Source: Clostridia bacterium
GTDB taxonomy: Bacteria > Bacillota > Clostridia > Oscillospirales > Acutalibacteraceae
Assembly: GCA_900755895.1 (NCBI GenBank)
Contig: CAAEIG010000125.1
Location: 1 to 64,000, forward strand
Length of the DNA: 64,000 nucleotides
Direction of reading: 5' to 3'
The notes below the pieces were generated by a model, which saw only the letters and a program-made list of their open reading frames with translations, was not told where the DNA came from and made no database searches. Position 1 is the stretch's first letter; each line of letters begins with the position of its first letter. Positions 6,929 through 16,699 of this stretch are shown here, one piece after another. The position numbers and the translations under genes were made by a program.

Positions 6929-9025
6929 ATGTCGAAACTGGTAATTGTGGAGTCGCCTTCCAAGGCGAAGACCATTCAAAAATATTTGGGAAACGACTAT
7001 GAAGTGATGGCCTCCATGGGTCACGTGCGAGACCTGCCCAAGGCGCGGCTCAGCGTGGACGTGAAGGACCACTTCAAGCCGAAGTACAGCATCATCAAAG
7101 GCAAGGAGAAGCTGGTCAAAGAGCTGAAAGAAGCAGCAGCCAATGCCGACGGCGTGCTGTTGGCCACTGACCCTGACCGGGAAGGAGAGGCCATCTCCTG
7201 GCACCTGGCGTATATTCTGGGCCTTGACGAGGACGCCCAGGACCGTGTGACCTTCAACGAGATCACCCGTACTGGCGTGGAGGAGGGCATGTCCCATCCC
7301 CGGGCCATTGACCTGGATCTGGTCAACGCTCAGCAGGCCCGACGAATTCTGGACCGGCTGGTGGGCTATACCCTCAGCCCCTTCCTGGCCAAGACCATCC
7401 GCCGGGGGCTTTCCGCAGGCCGGGTGCAGTCCGTGGCAGTGCGCATGATTGTGGACCGCGAGGAGGAAATCAAAGCCTTCGTCCCCCAGGAGTATTGGAC
7501 TATTGACGCCAAGCTCACTGCACCTCCTAGCAAGGCGGTGTTTGCTGCTGCCTTTTACGGCGACGAAAACGGGGAGATCAAGATCGGCTCCAAGGAGGAG
7601 TCCGACAAGCTCTTTGAGGAGCTGGAGAAGGAGGACTTCCTGGTCACTGCGGTGAAGAAGGGCAAGAAGAACCGTTCTCCTGCCCCGCCGTTCATCACCT
7701 CCACCTTGCAGCAGGAGGCCAGCCGGAAGCTGGGCTTCCAGGCCCGGCGCACCATGAAGGCCGCCCAGGAGCTGTATGAGGGCGTGGAGATCGAGGGCAT
7801 GGGTTCCATCGGTTTGATCACCTACATGAGAACCGACTCCCTGCGCATCTCCGAGGACGCCATCAAGGATGCCACAGCCTATATCCAGGACCGCTGGGGC
7901 GATAAGTACCTGCCTTCAAAGCCCCGGCATTTCAAGTCCCGTGCCAACGCCCAGGACGGTCACGAGGCTATTCGGCCTTCCACCATCAGCCTGACCCCGG
8001 ACCAGGTGAAGAGCTCCCTGACTTCCGATCAGTATAAACTGTATAAATTGATCTGGGAGCGCTTTATCGCCTGCCAGATGGCCAACTGCGTCATGAATAC
8101 CACCCAGGCCACCATCAACGCTGGAAAGTACCTGTTCAAGGCCTCCGGATTCAATGTGGCTTTTGAGGGCTTTACCGCCCTGTACGAGGAGAGCAAGGAT
8201 GAGGAGGAGAAGGCCGGCAAGGACCTGCCTCCCCTGGAAGTGGGTATGAAGCTGAAGGTCAAGGACCTGAAGGGCAACCAGCACTTCACCCAGCCGCCCC
8301 CAAGGTACACCGAAGCTTCCCTCATCAAGGCCCTGGAGGAGAACGGCATCGGCCGTCCTTCCACCTATGCAGCCACCATCTCCACCATCACCACCCGGGA
8401 GTACGTCTCTCGGGAGGGCAAAGCCTTCAAGCCCACAGAACTGGGCGAGGTCATCACCAAGCTGATGAAGGAGCGCTTCCCCAAGATCGTCAACGTGAAG
8501 TTCACCGCCCAGGTGGAGGATGAATTGGACGCTGTGCAGCGCGGTGACGAGGAGTGGGTGGACACCCTCCAGAAGTTCTACGACGACTTTGACAAGACTG
8601 TCCAGAAGGCCAAAAAGGAAATGGACGGCGTGAAGATTCAGCTGAAAGAGGACGAGACCGATGTCATCTGCGAGAAGTGCGGTCGCAAGATGGTGGTGAA
8701 GGTGGGCCGGTATGGAAAATTCCTGGCCTGCCCCGGCTACCCTGAGTGTAAGAACGTGAAGAAGATTGTCAACGACACCGGTGCGGAATGCCCCAAATGC
8801 GGCGGGAAGATCATCCAGCGCAAGTCCAAAAAGGGCCGGGTGTTTTTTGGGTGCAGCGAGTATCCCAAGTGTGACTTTGTCTCCTGGGATCCCCCCAGCA
8901 AGGAGAAGTGTCCTGTCTGCGGCAAGACCTTGATGCAGAAGAAGAGCAAAGATAAGACTTTGTACTGTGTCACGCCGGATTGCACCTTCCCGGGCAAGCG
9001 CCCAGTCGAGGAGGACGAGGATTGA
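6929..9025 (+). CDS. topA: DNA topoisomerase I
   Basis: A 698-residue type IA topoisomerase that relaxes negative supercoils. The Toprim domain starts at KLVIVESPSKAKTIQKYLG and includes DPDREGEAISWHL; the active-site tyrosine is Tyr299 in ITYMRTDSLRIS. The C terminus carries three Cys4 zinc fingers (CEKCGRK..., CPKCGGK..., CPVCGKT...), a usual number for Firmicutes. Start ATG follows AAAAGGAG. Its stop codon shares one base with the trmFO start (TGATG), so translation is coupled. Confidence 0.97.
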   Translation: MSKLVIVESPSKAKTIQKYLGNDYEVMASMGHVRDLPKARLSVDVKDHFKPKYSIIKGKEKLVKELKEAAANADGVLLATDPDREGEAISWHLAYILGLDEDAQDRVTFNEITRTGVEEGMSHPRAIDLDLVNAQQARRILDRLVGYTLSPFLAKTIRRGLSAGRVQSVAVRMIVDREEEIKAFVPQEYWTIDAKLTAPPSKAVFAAAFYGDENGEIKIGSKEESDKLFEELEKEDFLVTAVKKGKKNRSPAPPFITSTLQQEASRKLGFQARRTMKAAQELYEGVEIEGMGSIGLITYMRTDSLRISEDAIKDATAYIQDRWGDKYLPSKPRHFKSRANAQDGHEAIRPSTISLTPDQVKSSLTSDQYKLYKLIWERFIACQMANCVMNTTQATINAGKYLFKASGFNVAFEGFTALYEESKDEEEKAGKDLPPLEVGMKLKVKDLKGNQHFTQPPPRYTEASLIKALEENGIGRPSTYAATISTITTREYVSREGKAFKPTELGEVITKLMKERFPKIVNVKFTAQVEDELDAVQRGDEEWVDTLQKFYDDFDKTVQKAKKEMDGVKIQLKEDETDVICEKCGRKMVVKVGRYGKFLACPGYPECKNVKKIVNDTGAECPKCGGKIIQRKSKKGRVFFGCSEYPKCDFVSWDPPSKEKCPVCGKTLMQKKSKDKTLYCVTPDCTFPGKRPVEEDED

Positions 9026-10401
9026 TGGCACAGCAGAGGGTGACCGTGCTGGGTGCGGGCCTGGCGGGGTGCGAAGCCGCATGGCAGCTGGCCCGCCGGG
9101 GGATCCCTGTGACCCTGTACGAGATGAAACCCCAGAAGTATTCTCCCGCCCACAAAAGCCAGGGCTTTGCCGAGCTGATCTGTTCCAATTCTCTGAAGGC
9201 CAGCCGCATTGAAAGCGCCGCCGGCCTACTGAAAGAGGAAATGCGCCGGTTTGGCTCCCTGCTCATGGATTGCGCCCAAAAGAGCGCAGTCCCGGCTGGG
9301 GGAGCCCTGGCGGTGGACCGGGAGGAGTTCTCCCGATTGGCCACCCAGGCCATTGAGAAGGAGCCGCTGATCACTGTGGTGCGCCAGGAGGTCACCGAGC
9401 TTCCGCAGGGCCCGGTGATTGTGGCCACAGGCCCCTTGACCGCCGAGCCCTTGGCCGAGAAACTCCGGAAGCTGTGTGGGGGGAGCCTCAGTTTTTTTGA
9501 CGCTGCTGCTCCCATCGTCACCCGAGAGAGCCTGGACATGGAGCACTGCTTTGCAGCGTCCCGCTATGGCAGAGGGGACGAGGAAGGCCAGGAGGGGGAC
9601 TATCTCAACTGTCCCATGAACAAGGAGGAGTACGACGCCTTTGCCCAGGAACTGGTGAAGGCGGAAAGGGCTCCTGTTCACAGCTTTGACGCTAGAGACC
9701 CCCAAGTTTATGAAGGCTGCATGCCCATTGAGGTGTTGGCTTCCCGGGGGCACGACGCCATCCGGTTTGGCCCCATGAAACCCGTGGGCCTGCGGGATCC
9801 CAGGACGGGCCACCGGCCTTGGGCAGTGCTGCAGCTGCGCACGGAAAACCGGGAGCGCACCCTGTTCAACCTGGTGGGCTTCCAGACCAATCTGAAGTTT
9901 GGGGAGCAAAAACGGGTGTTCGGCATGATTCCCGCTCTGAAAAACGCGGAGTTTGTGCGCTTCGGCGTGATGCACCGGAATACGTTTTTGAATTCCCCCC
10001 AGCTGCTCCGGGGAGATTACTCCTTCCGCGGGCGGCCGGTGCTGTTCTTTGCCGGACAGATCACCGGGGTGGAGGGCTATATGGAGTCCGCCTCTTCCGG
10101 CATCCTGGCGGGGATCAATTTGGCAAGGCGGCTTGCTGGTCGGGAGCCTCTTGTGCTGCCGGAGACCACCATGATGGGTGCCCTGTCCCGGTACATGTCC
10201 GGGTATGAGGGGAAGGACTTCCAGCCCATGGGGGCCAATTTCGGGGTTCTGCCTCCCTTGGAGGAGCAGATCCGAGACAAGCGCCAGCGGTACCTGGCCT
10301 TGGCTCAGCGAGGGCTGGCTGATTTGGAACGCTATTGTCAAGAGATGGACGAGCCGTTAGAAGACAGCGCCCCAGGCGCAGAAGAGGAGGGGACCACATG
10401 A
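9025..10401 (+). CDS. trmFO: tRNA (uracil-54 C5)-methyltransferase, folate/FAD-dependent
   Basis: A 458-residue flavoprotein of the TrmFO/GidA-like family, which makes ribothymidine at position 54 of tRNA using 5,10-methylene-THF and FADH2. The N-terminal FAD fold is VLGAGLAGCEAAWQLARRG; further family signatures include ELICSNSLKA, CPMNKEEYDAF and FFAGQITGVEGYMESAASG-like FAGQITGVEGYMESASSG. Start ATG 9025 overlaps the topA stop by one base; earlier in-frame starts lie inside topA and are not needed. It shares ATGA with plsX downstream. The topA-trmFO order is common in Firmicutes. Confidence 0.96.
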   Translation: MAQQRVTVLGAGLAGCEAAWQLARRGIPVTLYEMKPQKYSPAHKSQGFAELICSNSLKASRIESAAGLLKEEMRRFGSLLMDCAQKSAVPAGGALAVDREEFSRLATQAIEKEPLITVVRQEVTELPQGPVIVATGPLTAEPLAEKLRKLCGGSLSFFDAAAPIVTRESLDMEHCFAASRYGRGDEEGQEGDYLNCPMNKEEYDAFAQELVKAERAPVHSFDARDPQVYEGCMPIEVLASRGHDAIRFGPMKPVGLRDPRTGHRPWAVLQLRTENRERTLFNLVGFQTNLKFGEQKRVFGMIPALKNAEFVRFGVMHRNTFLNSPQLLRGDYSFRGRPVLFFAGQITGVEGYMESASSGILAGINLARRLAGREPLVLPETTMMGALSRYMSGYEGKDFQPMGANFGVLPPLEEQIRDKRQRYLALAQRGLADLERYCQEMDEPLEDSAPGAEEEGTT

Positions 10402-11399
10402 AAATCATTGTAGATGCCTTTGGCGGGGACAATGCTCCCCAGGAGATCCTTTTAGGCTGTGCCCAGGCTCGTCAGGAGCTGGGCGTGGACATTCTGCTCA
10501 CCGGGGACAAGGGCAAATTGGAGGCCTGTGCCAAGGAGCTGGGCATTACGGAGGAGCTGTCCAAGATGGAGATCCTCTCCTGCGGGGACGTGCTCACCAT
10601 GGAGGACGAGCCGGACAGCATCCGCCGGGAGAAGAAAGACAGTTCGATGGCAGTGGGACTGCGGGCCTTGGCCGAGGGCCAGGGCGATGCCTTTGCCAGT
10701 GCCGGCAACAGCGGAGCCCTGGTGGTGGGAGCCACGTTGCTGGTGAAGCGTCTGCCCGGGGTCAAGCGAGTGACCTTTGCCCCGGTGATGCCTGGCACCA
10801 AGGGATTCTTCATGTTAGCGGACGGCGGAGCCAGTGTGGACTGTCGTCCGGAGATGCTGCTGCAGTTTGGCTTGATGGGCTCGGCCTATATGAAGCATGT
10901 TATGGGCATTGAGCAGCCCCGGGTGGGCCTGGCCAATGTGGGCGCCGAGGAGCACAAGGGCAGCGACTTGCAGAAGGAGACCTATGTGCTTCTGAAAGAA
11001 AGTCCGGAGCTGCGCTTTGTGGGCAACGTGGAAGGCCGCGATATCCCCTTTGACGCGGCGGACGTGGTGGTGACCGACGGCTTTACCGGCAATATGATCT
11101 TGAAGGTCTATGAGGGTGTGGCTCTGGCCCTGATGGACAAGATCAAGGGCGTGTTCTTGAGCAGCGCCAAGGGTAAGGTGGCGGCTGCCCTGGTCTATAA
11201 GGATCTGAAGCGGATGAAGAAAGAGCTGGATTACAATGAGTACGGTGGGGCGCCCATTCTGGGATGCCGCAAGCCGGTGTTCAAGATCCACGGCAGCGCC
11301 AAGGCTTCCACGGTGAAAAGCGCCCTGCGCCTTGCCAGGGATTATGCAGAGTCCGGGGTTATTGACAAGATCGCCGGGGCCGTGGCCAAAGAGAAATGA
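10398..11399 (+). CDS. plsX: Phosphate acyltransferase PlsX
   Basis: A 333-residue PlsX, beginning KIIVDAFGGDNAPQEIL and containing ASAGNSGALVVGATL and VVTDGFTGNMILK. It converts acyl-ACP to acyl-phosphate, the donor used by PlsY (also in this window at 52065) to make lysophosphatidic acid. The ATG at 10398 overlaps the trmFO stop (ATGA). An acpP gene, often found directly after plsX, is absent here: the next gene is rnc, 14 bases on. Confidence 0.96.
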   Translation: MKIIVDAFGGDNAPQEILLGCAQARQELGVDILLTGDKGKLEACAKELGITEELSKMEILSCGDVLTMEDEPDSIRREKKDSSMAVGLRALAEGQGDAFASAGNSGALVVGATLLVKRLPGVKRVTFAPVMPGTKGFFMLADGGASVDCRPEMLLQFGLMGSAYMKHVMGIEQPRVGLANVGAEEHKGSDLQKETYVLLKESPELRFVGNVEGRDIPFDAADVVVTDGFTGNMILKVYEGVALALMDKIKGVFLSSAKGKVAAALVYKDLKRMKKELDYNEYGGAPILGCRKPVFKIHGSAKASTVKSALRLARDYAESGVIDKIAGAVAKEK

Positions 11400-11413
11400 G
11401 GGAGGAGAAACCC

Positions 11414-12094
11414 ATGCGGCAGCTGGAAGAATATGAAAAGCGCATCGGATACCGGTTTCGGGACAAATCCCTGTTGGAGACAGCCCTGACCCACTCCTCC
11501 TACGCCAACGAGCACAAGTGTAAAAGCTATGAGCGGTTGGAGTTCTTGGGGGATTCGGTGCTGGGTTTTGTCACGGCGGAGTACCTGTTTGAAAACTTCC
11601 CCAACCTCCCTGAGGGGAAGCTGACCAAGACCCGTGCTTCCCTGGTGTGTGAGCGGAGCCTGTGCGGGTTTTCCAAGACGCTCCACGTGGGGGACTACCT
11701 GCGCCTCAGCCATGGAGAGCGTCATTCCGGCGGCAGGGAGCGACCCAGCATCCTGGCCGATGTGTTCGAGTCCACCACCGCTGCTATCTACCTGGACAGC
11801 GGCAGTCTGGAGGAGGCCAAGAAGTTCATCCTGCGGTTTGTGGGACCGGCGGCAAAAGCCCAGAGCGTCAAGCCCTTCAAGGACTACAAGACCACCCTCC
11901 AGGAGATCATCCAGCAGAACCCGGAAGAGCGCTTGGAGTATGTGGTCACCGGGGAAAGCGGTCCCGATCACGACAAGCACTTCACCGTGGAAGTGCATCT
12001 GAACTCCAACGTCATCGGAAAAGGCGGCGGCCGCTCCAAGAAAGAGGCCGAGCAGCAGGCCGCCCGAGAGGCGTTGGAGCTGATGGGTTACTGA
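11414..12094 (+). CDS. rnc: Ribonuclease III
   Basis: A 226-residue RNase III: catalytic domain with the signature ERLEFLGDSVLGFVTAEYLF (residues about 38-57) and a C-terminal double-stranded RNA-binding domain ending SKKEAEQQAAREALELM. It cleaves double-stranded RNA in rRNA maturation and mRNA turnover. An ATG at 11396 overlaps the plsX stop, but GGAGG at 11401-11405 is spaced 8 bases from ATG 11414, which also fits the family start (RQLEEYEKRIGYRF). The stop overlaps the next start (TGATG). Confidence 0.96.
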   Translation: MRQLEEYEKRIGYRFRDKSLLETALTHSSYANEHKCKSYERLEFLGDSVLGFVTAEYLFENFPNLPEGKLTKTRASLVCERSLCGFSKTLHVGDYLRLSHGERHSGGRERPSILADVFESTTAAIYLDSGSLEEAKKFILRFVGPAAKAQSVKPFKDYKTTLQEIIQQNPEERLEYVVTGESGPDHDKHFTVEVHLNSNVIGKGGGRSKKEAEQQAAREALELMGY

Positions 12095-13086
12095 TGGGAA
12101 ATGTGGCGATTTTCGTGCCCCACGTGGGCTGCCCCCAGCGGTGCAGCTTCTGTGACCAGCACGCCATCACCGGGGATGCCCAAGCGCCCACTCCCCAGCA
12201 GGTGTGGGAGACCGCTCAGTCTGCCGCACTCCATTTGGGGGAGCGGGTGAAGGAGACCCAGATCGCCTTTTTCGGCGGTAGCTTTACCGCCATTCCTCGG
12301 GAGTACATGTGCTCTCTGCTGGCCCCTGCCAAGGAGGCGGTGGAGCGCTTTGGATTTGCAGGCCTGCGCTGTTCCACCCGCCCGGACGCCGTGGACAAGC
12401 CGGTGTTGGAGCTGTTAAAAGCCCATCACATGGTGGCGGTGGAGTTGGGTGCCCAGTCCATGGATGACCGAGTGCTGCAGCAGAACCGCCGGGGCCACAC
12501 CGCGGCGGATACCCAGAGGGCTGCCGGACTGATCCGGGAGGCAGGCCTGGAACTGGGCTTGCAGATGATGACCGGGCTGTGGGGCTCCACGCCGGAACAG
12601 GATGTGAGCACCGCCAAAGCCCTCATCGCTTTGGCACCGGACACGGTGCGGATCTACCCCACGGTGGTGCTGGAACACACTCAGCTGGCGGAGCGATTTC
12701 GCCAGGGGGACTATCAGCCCCAGACGCTGGAGGAGGCGGTGGAGCTGTGCGCAGTCCTGTTGCCCCTGTTTGAGCAGGCGGGGATCCGGGTGATCCGCCT
12801 GGGGCTTCACGCCCAGGAGAGTGTTGAGAGCCGCCGGGTGGCAGGCCCCTACCACCCGGCTTTCCGGGAGCTGGTGGAGGGCAGGCTCTTTTTGAAGCAG
12901 CTGCTTCCCGCTCTGGAGCAGGCAGGTCCCGGGAGTTACCAGGTGGCCGTCAATCCCCGAGAGTTCTCTGCGGCTGTGGGGCAGAAACGCTGCAATGCGG
13001 AAGCGCTGGCCCGCCAGGGCTATCAGGTGCGCTTTGTGCCGGATAGTTCTCTGTCTCGAGGGAGCTTCCGGCTAGAAATCAAGTGA
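12094..13086 (+). CDS. Radical SAM protein, Elp3-like
   Basis: A 330-residue radical SAM enzyme with the iron-sulfur motif Cys13-x3-Cys17-x2-Cys20 (GCPQRCSFCDQH) and the FFGGSFTAIP motif of the Elp3/YhcC-like group. Elp3 proteins modify uridine-34 of tRNA and carry a C-terminal acetyltransferase domain; this protein is too short for one, so it is a short bacterial relative of unassigned reaction. It overlaps the rnc stop by one base and is followed by smc 13 bases later, so it belongs to the rnc-smc operon. A role in RNA modification is plausible from family and neighbours, but inferred. Confidence 0.8.
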   Translation: MGNVAIFVPHVGCPQRCSFCDQHAITGDAQAPTPQQVWETAQSAALHLGERVKETQIAFFGGSFTAIPREYMCSLLAPAKEAVERFGFAGLRCSTRPDAVDKPVLELLKAHHMVAVELGAQSMDDRVLQQNRRGHTAADTQRAAGLIREAGLELGLQMMTGLWGSTPEQDVSTAKALIALAPDTVRIYPTVVLEHTQLAERFRQGDYQPQTLEEAVELCAVLLPLFEQAGIRVIRLGLHAQESVESRRVAGPYHPAFRELVEGRLFLKQLLPALEQAGPGSYQVAVNPREFSAAVGQKRCNAEALARQGYQVRFVPDSSLSRGSFRLEIK

Positions 13087-13099
13087 GAGAAGGAACGCC

Positions 13100-16000
13100 A
13101 TGATCTTAAAATCTTTGGAACTGCAGGGGTTTAAAACCTTCCCCGACAAAACCACCCTGCAATTCGAGCGGGGGATCACCTCCGTGGTGGGTCCCAACGG
13201 CAGCGGCAAGAGCAATATCAGTGACGCCATGCGCTGGGTGTTGGGAGAGCAGTCCGTGCGCACGCTGCGCTGCTCCAAGATGGAGGACGTGATCTTCAAC
13301 GGCACACCCCAGCGCAAGGCCCTGGGTTTTGCAGAGGTCACCCTCACCATCGACAATGCCGACCGCCGATTGCCCTTTGCAGGGGATACGGTGGCGGTCA
13401 CCCGGCGGTACTACCGTTCGGGGGAGAGCGAGTACCTGATCAACAAGAATACCGTGCGCTTAAAGGATATCAACGAGCTGTTTATGGACACGGGCTTGGG
13501 AAGGGACGGCTATTCCATCATCGGCCAGGGCAAGATCGACAGCATTGTGGCCGCCCGTTCCGAGGACCGCCGGGAGATCTTTGAGGAGGCCGCCGGAATC
13601 TCCCGTTACCGCTACCGCAAAGAGGAGTCGGAGCGCCGCCTGAACAAGGCCGAAGAAAACTTGGTGCGGCTGCGGGATATCCTCTCGGAGTTGGAATCCC
13701 GGGTGGAGCCTTTGCGGATCCAGGCGGAGAAGGCCGAACAGTTTATCGCCTTTGACAAAGAGAAGCGAGAGCTGGAAATCGGCATCTGGATGGAGACCCT
13801 GGACCGTTCGGGCAAGGTGTTGCGGGAGCACGGGGAGAAGATCTCCCTGGCAAAGGCCCAGCATGAAGGGCTTCAGGAGGAGCTGCAGGCCATCGCCACC
13901 AAGACGGAGGAAAACTACCGGCAGACCAACCAGTGTACGGTGGATATGGAAGAGGCCAGAAGCCAGGCCGCCTCTCTGGATGGGGAAGCCGTCCGAGCGG
14001 AGGGCGAGGCCAGCCTCTTTGAAAATGACGCCGCCCATACGCGGGAGAGCATCCAGCGGCTGGAGGGCCAGATCACCGAGGCTTCCCGTTCCGGGGAGGA
14101 TACGGACCGGGAGATCCAAGAGAAGCGCCAGGAGATAGAAGAGAAGGAGCAGCGGATCCAGGAGAGCCGGGACAGGATGCTCACCTATACCCAGCGCTTG
14201 GAGGAGCTGCGCCAGGGCGCGGACGAGGCCACCCGGCAGATGGAACAGGCTGCCCAAGAGTTGGCTCAGTACAACGCCTCCCTGGCAGAGGAGCGGATCA
14301 AACTCTCGTCCACCCAGTCATCCATGGCGGAGATCCGGCTGCGGGCTGGGGCGGTTGCGGACAGTGTCCGGCAGGCCAACCAGCGTCTTGCCGATGCCCA
14401 GGAGGAGGCCGCTCAGCTCAAAGAGATGCTGGCCGATGCGGAGCAGGCAGTGGCTGCCCGGGACAATGCGGTCAAGGGCTATGAACTGCGGTTGGAGAGC
14501 CGCCGCAAGCGGGCCCAGGCAGCCCGGGAGGCCTGGAACCAGCTGACCTTGGATGTCAGTGAGCAGCAGCGCCGTGCCAAGCTCCTGGAGGATATGGAGC
14601 GGAACCTGGAGGGCTTTTCCCAGAGCGTCAAGCAGGTGATGAAAGCCTCCGGGCGGGGGATGCTCTCCGGGATTTGCGGCCCGGTGAGCCAGCTGCTCAA
14701 GACCCCTAGCGAGTATGCCGTGGCTTTGGAGACGGCTCTGGGTGCTTCCATGCAGCACATCGTGGTGGAGACGGAACAGGACGCCAAGAACGCCATCCGG
14801 CTGTTAAAGCAGCGGGATTGGGGCCGGGCCACCTTCCTGCCCTTGTCCACCATTCGGGGCAGCGTGTATGATACCAGGGAGATCCGGGATATGGACGGAT
14901 TTGTGGGCATGGCCAACACCCTGTGCGCCTGTGAGGAGCGGTATTATACCATCCGTGATTCCCTGTTGGGCCGGGTGGCCGTGGCGGAGGATTTGGACAG
15001 CGCCACAGCCATTGCCCGGAAGACGGGCTACCGCCTGCGGGTGGTCAGCTTGGACGGCCAGGTGGTCAATGCCGGCGGTTCCTTGACCGGCGGCTCCAAG
15101 GGACGCAGTTCCGGATTGCTCAGCCGTGCCGCAGAGATCCAGCAGGTGCGGGAGAAGGCCGCCGCCTTGCAAAAGCAGGCTGAGGCCGCCCAGCAGGAGT
15201 TCCGTCTGCGGCAGGAGGAGTTTTCCGCATCCGAGGCAGAGCTGGACGCCGCCCGGGGAGAATTGGCCTCCGCCCAGGAGGAGCGCATCCGCATGCAGTC
15301 CCAGAGCGCCCAGGTCAGCCGGGAGCTGGAGCAGCTGTCGGAAAACGCAGCCAATCTCCAGCGGGAGCAGGCAGATTCTGCTGGACGTCTGGCAGAGCTG
15401 TCCCAGCAGGAGCAGAAGATCCGCCAGGCCATTGCCCAGTTGGAGGAACAGGTTGCCCAGGCCCAGGAGAAATCCCAGGAGCTCTCCGGCTCGCGAGAGG
15501 AGCAAATGGCCCGGTGCGAGGACATCTCCCGGACCATCCAGGAGATCCGCATGGGAGAATTCTCCGCCCAGAAGGACCGGGACGCTCTAGAGGCAGCCGT
15601 GGCAGGGTTGGAGTCCCGCAAGCAGGATGCCGCCGGGACCATTCAACGCCTGACAGAGGAGATCACCCTCCTCCGGGAGAGAATCACCCAGTTGGAGAGC
15701 CAAAAGGGCGATGCTCTCAAGCGGGCGGAAGACCTGAATGAGCAAGCCCGTTCCAAGCGGGAAAGCTTGCAGGCGTTGGGCCAGCAGCGGGCTGCGCTGG
15801 AGCAGGAAGCCCAGAAGCTTCGGGAGCGGGAGCGCGAGGCAGTGTCCCAGCGGGAGAATGTGGGCCAAGAGCTCTCCCGGTTGCAGGAGCGTTCTGAGAA
15901 CCTGCAGAAGGAGTACGACCAGATCCTGACCAAACTGTGGGAGGAGTACGAGCTCACTCGCCGGGAGGCTGAGGAGATGACCAAAAAGATTGACGACCTG

Positions 16001-16663
16001 CCGGCAGCCCAGCGGCGCTTGGCAGAGCTGAAAAATAAGATCAAAGCCCTGGGCGCCGTGAACGTGGGCGCTGTGGTGGAATACAAAGAGGTCGCCGAGC
16101 GGTACGAGTTTTTAAAGGGACAGATCGAGGATGTGGAAAAGTCCAAGGCGGAACTGCTGGAATTGATTCAAGACTTGACCAAGCACATGCGCCAGCAGTT
16201 CTCCGACCGGTTTGCCCAGATCAACCAGAACTTCGGGCAGATCTTCCGGGAGCTGTTCGGGGGCGGCGCGGCAGAGTTGTCCTTCACCGATGACAGTGAC
16301 GTGCTCACCTCGGGCATTGAGATCAAAGTCCATCCGCCCGGAAAGATCGTCACCCACATCGAGTCCCTCTCCGGTGGTGAGAAGGCGCTGGTGGCCATTG
16401 CCATCTATTTTGCCATCATGCGGGTCAATCCGCCGCCCTTCTGCGTGCTGGACGAGATCGAGGCCGCCTTGGACGAGGTCAACGTGGCCCGATTTGCCCA
16501 GTATTTGCGGCGTATGGGGGACAGGACCCAGTTTATCACCATCACCCACCGTCGGGGCACCATGGAGGGATCGGACATGCTGTACGGCGTCACCATGCAG
16601 GACCAGGGCATTTCCAAGCTGTTGGCCCTGCGCACGGAGGAAGCCGCGGAGTTCGGCACATAA
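13100..16663 (+). CDS. smc: Chromosome partition ATPase SMC
   Basis: A full-length 1187-residue SMC. Walker A is GPNGSGKS at residues 31-38; two long Gln/Glu-rich coiled coils (about 170-500 and 680-1010) flank the hinge (about 520-640, ending near GGSLTGGSKGRSSG); the C-terminal head has the signature LSGGEKALVAIAIYF and Walker B VLDEIEAALD. SMC with ScpAB compacts and separates chromosomes. It precedes ftsY as in many Firmicutes. Start ATG follows AAGGA 7 bases upstream. Confidence 0.97.
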   Translation: MILKSLELQGFKTFPDKTTLQFERGITSVVGPNGSGKSNISDAMRWVLGEQSVRTLRCSKMEDVIFNGTPQRKALGFAEVTLTIDNADRRLPFAGDTVAVTRRYYRSGESEYLINKNTVRLKDINELFMDTGLGRDGYSIIGQGKIDSIVAARSEDRREIFEEAAGISRYRYRKEESERRLNKAEENLVRLRDILSELESRVEPLRIQAEKAEQFIAFDKEKRELEIGIWMETLDRSGKVLREHGEKISLAKAQHEGLQEELQAIATKTEENYRQTNQCTVDMEEARSQAASLDGEAVRAEGEASLFENDAAHTRESIQRLEGQITEASRSGEDTDREIQEKRQEIEEKEQRIQESRDRMLTYTQRLEELRQGADEATRQMEQAAQELAQYNASLAEERIKLSSTQSSMAEIRLRAGAVADSVRQANQRLADAQEEAAQLKEMLADAEQAVAARDNAVKGYELRLESRRKRAQAAREAWNQLTLDVSEQQRRAKLLEDMERNLEGFSQSVKQVMKASGRGMLSGICGPVSQLLKTPSEYAVALETALGASMQHIVVETEQDAKNAIRLLKQRDWGRATFLPLSTIRGSVYDTREIRDMDGFVGMANTLCACEERYYTIRDSLLGRVAVAEDLDSATAIARKTGYRLRVVSLDGQVVNAGGSLTGGSKGRSSGLLSRAAEIQQVREKAAALQKQAEAAQQEFRLRQEEFSASEAELDAARGELASAQEERIRMQSQSAQVSRELEQLSENAANLQREQADSAGRLAELSQQEQKIRQAIAQLEEQVAQAQEKSQELSGSREEQMARCEDISRTIQEIRMGEFSAQKDRDALEAAVAGLESRKQDAAGTIQRLTEEITLLRERITQLESQKGDALKRAEDLNEQARSKRESLQALGQQRAALEQEAQKLREREREAVSQRENVGQELSRLQERSENLQKEYDQILTKLWEEYELTRREAEEMTKKIDDLPAAQRRLAELKNKIKALGAVNVGAVVEYKEVAERYEFLKGQIEDVEKSKAELLELIQDLTKHMRQQFSDRFAQINQNFGQIFRELFGGGAAELSFTDDSDVLTSGIEIKVHPPGKIVTHIESLSGGEKALVAIAIYFAIMRVNPPPFCVLDEIEAALDEVNVARFAQYLRRMGDRTQFITITHRRGTMEGSDMLYGVTMQDQGISKLLALRTEEAAEFGT

Positions 16664-16699
16664 AACCATGTCATTTGAGATATAGAGAGGAAGAAAACT

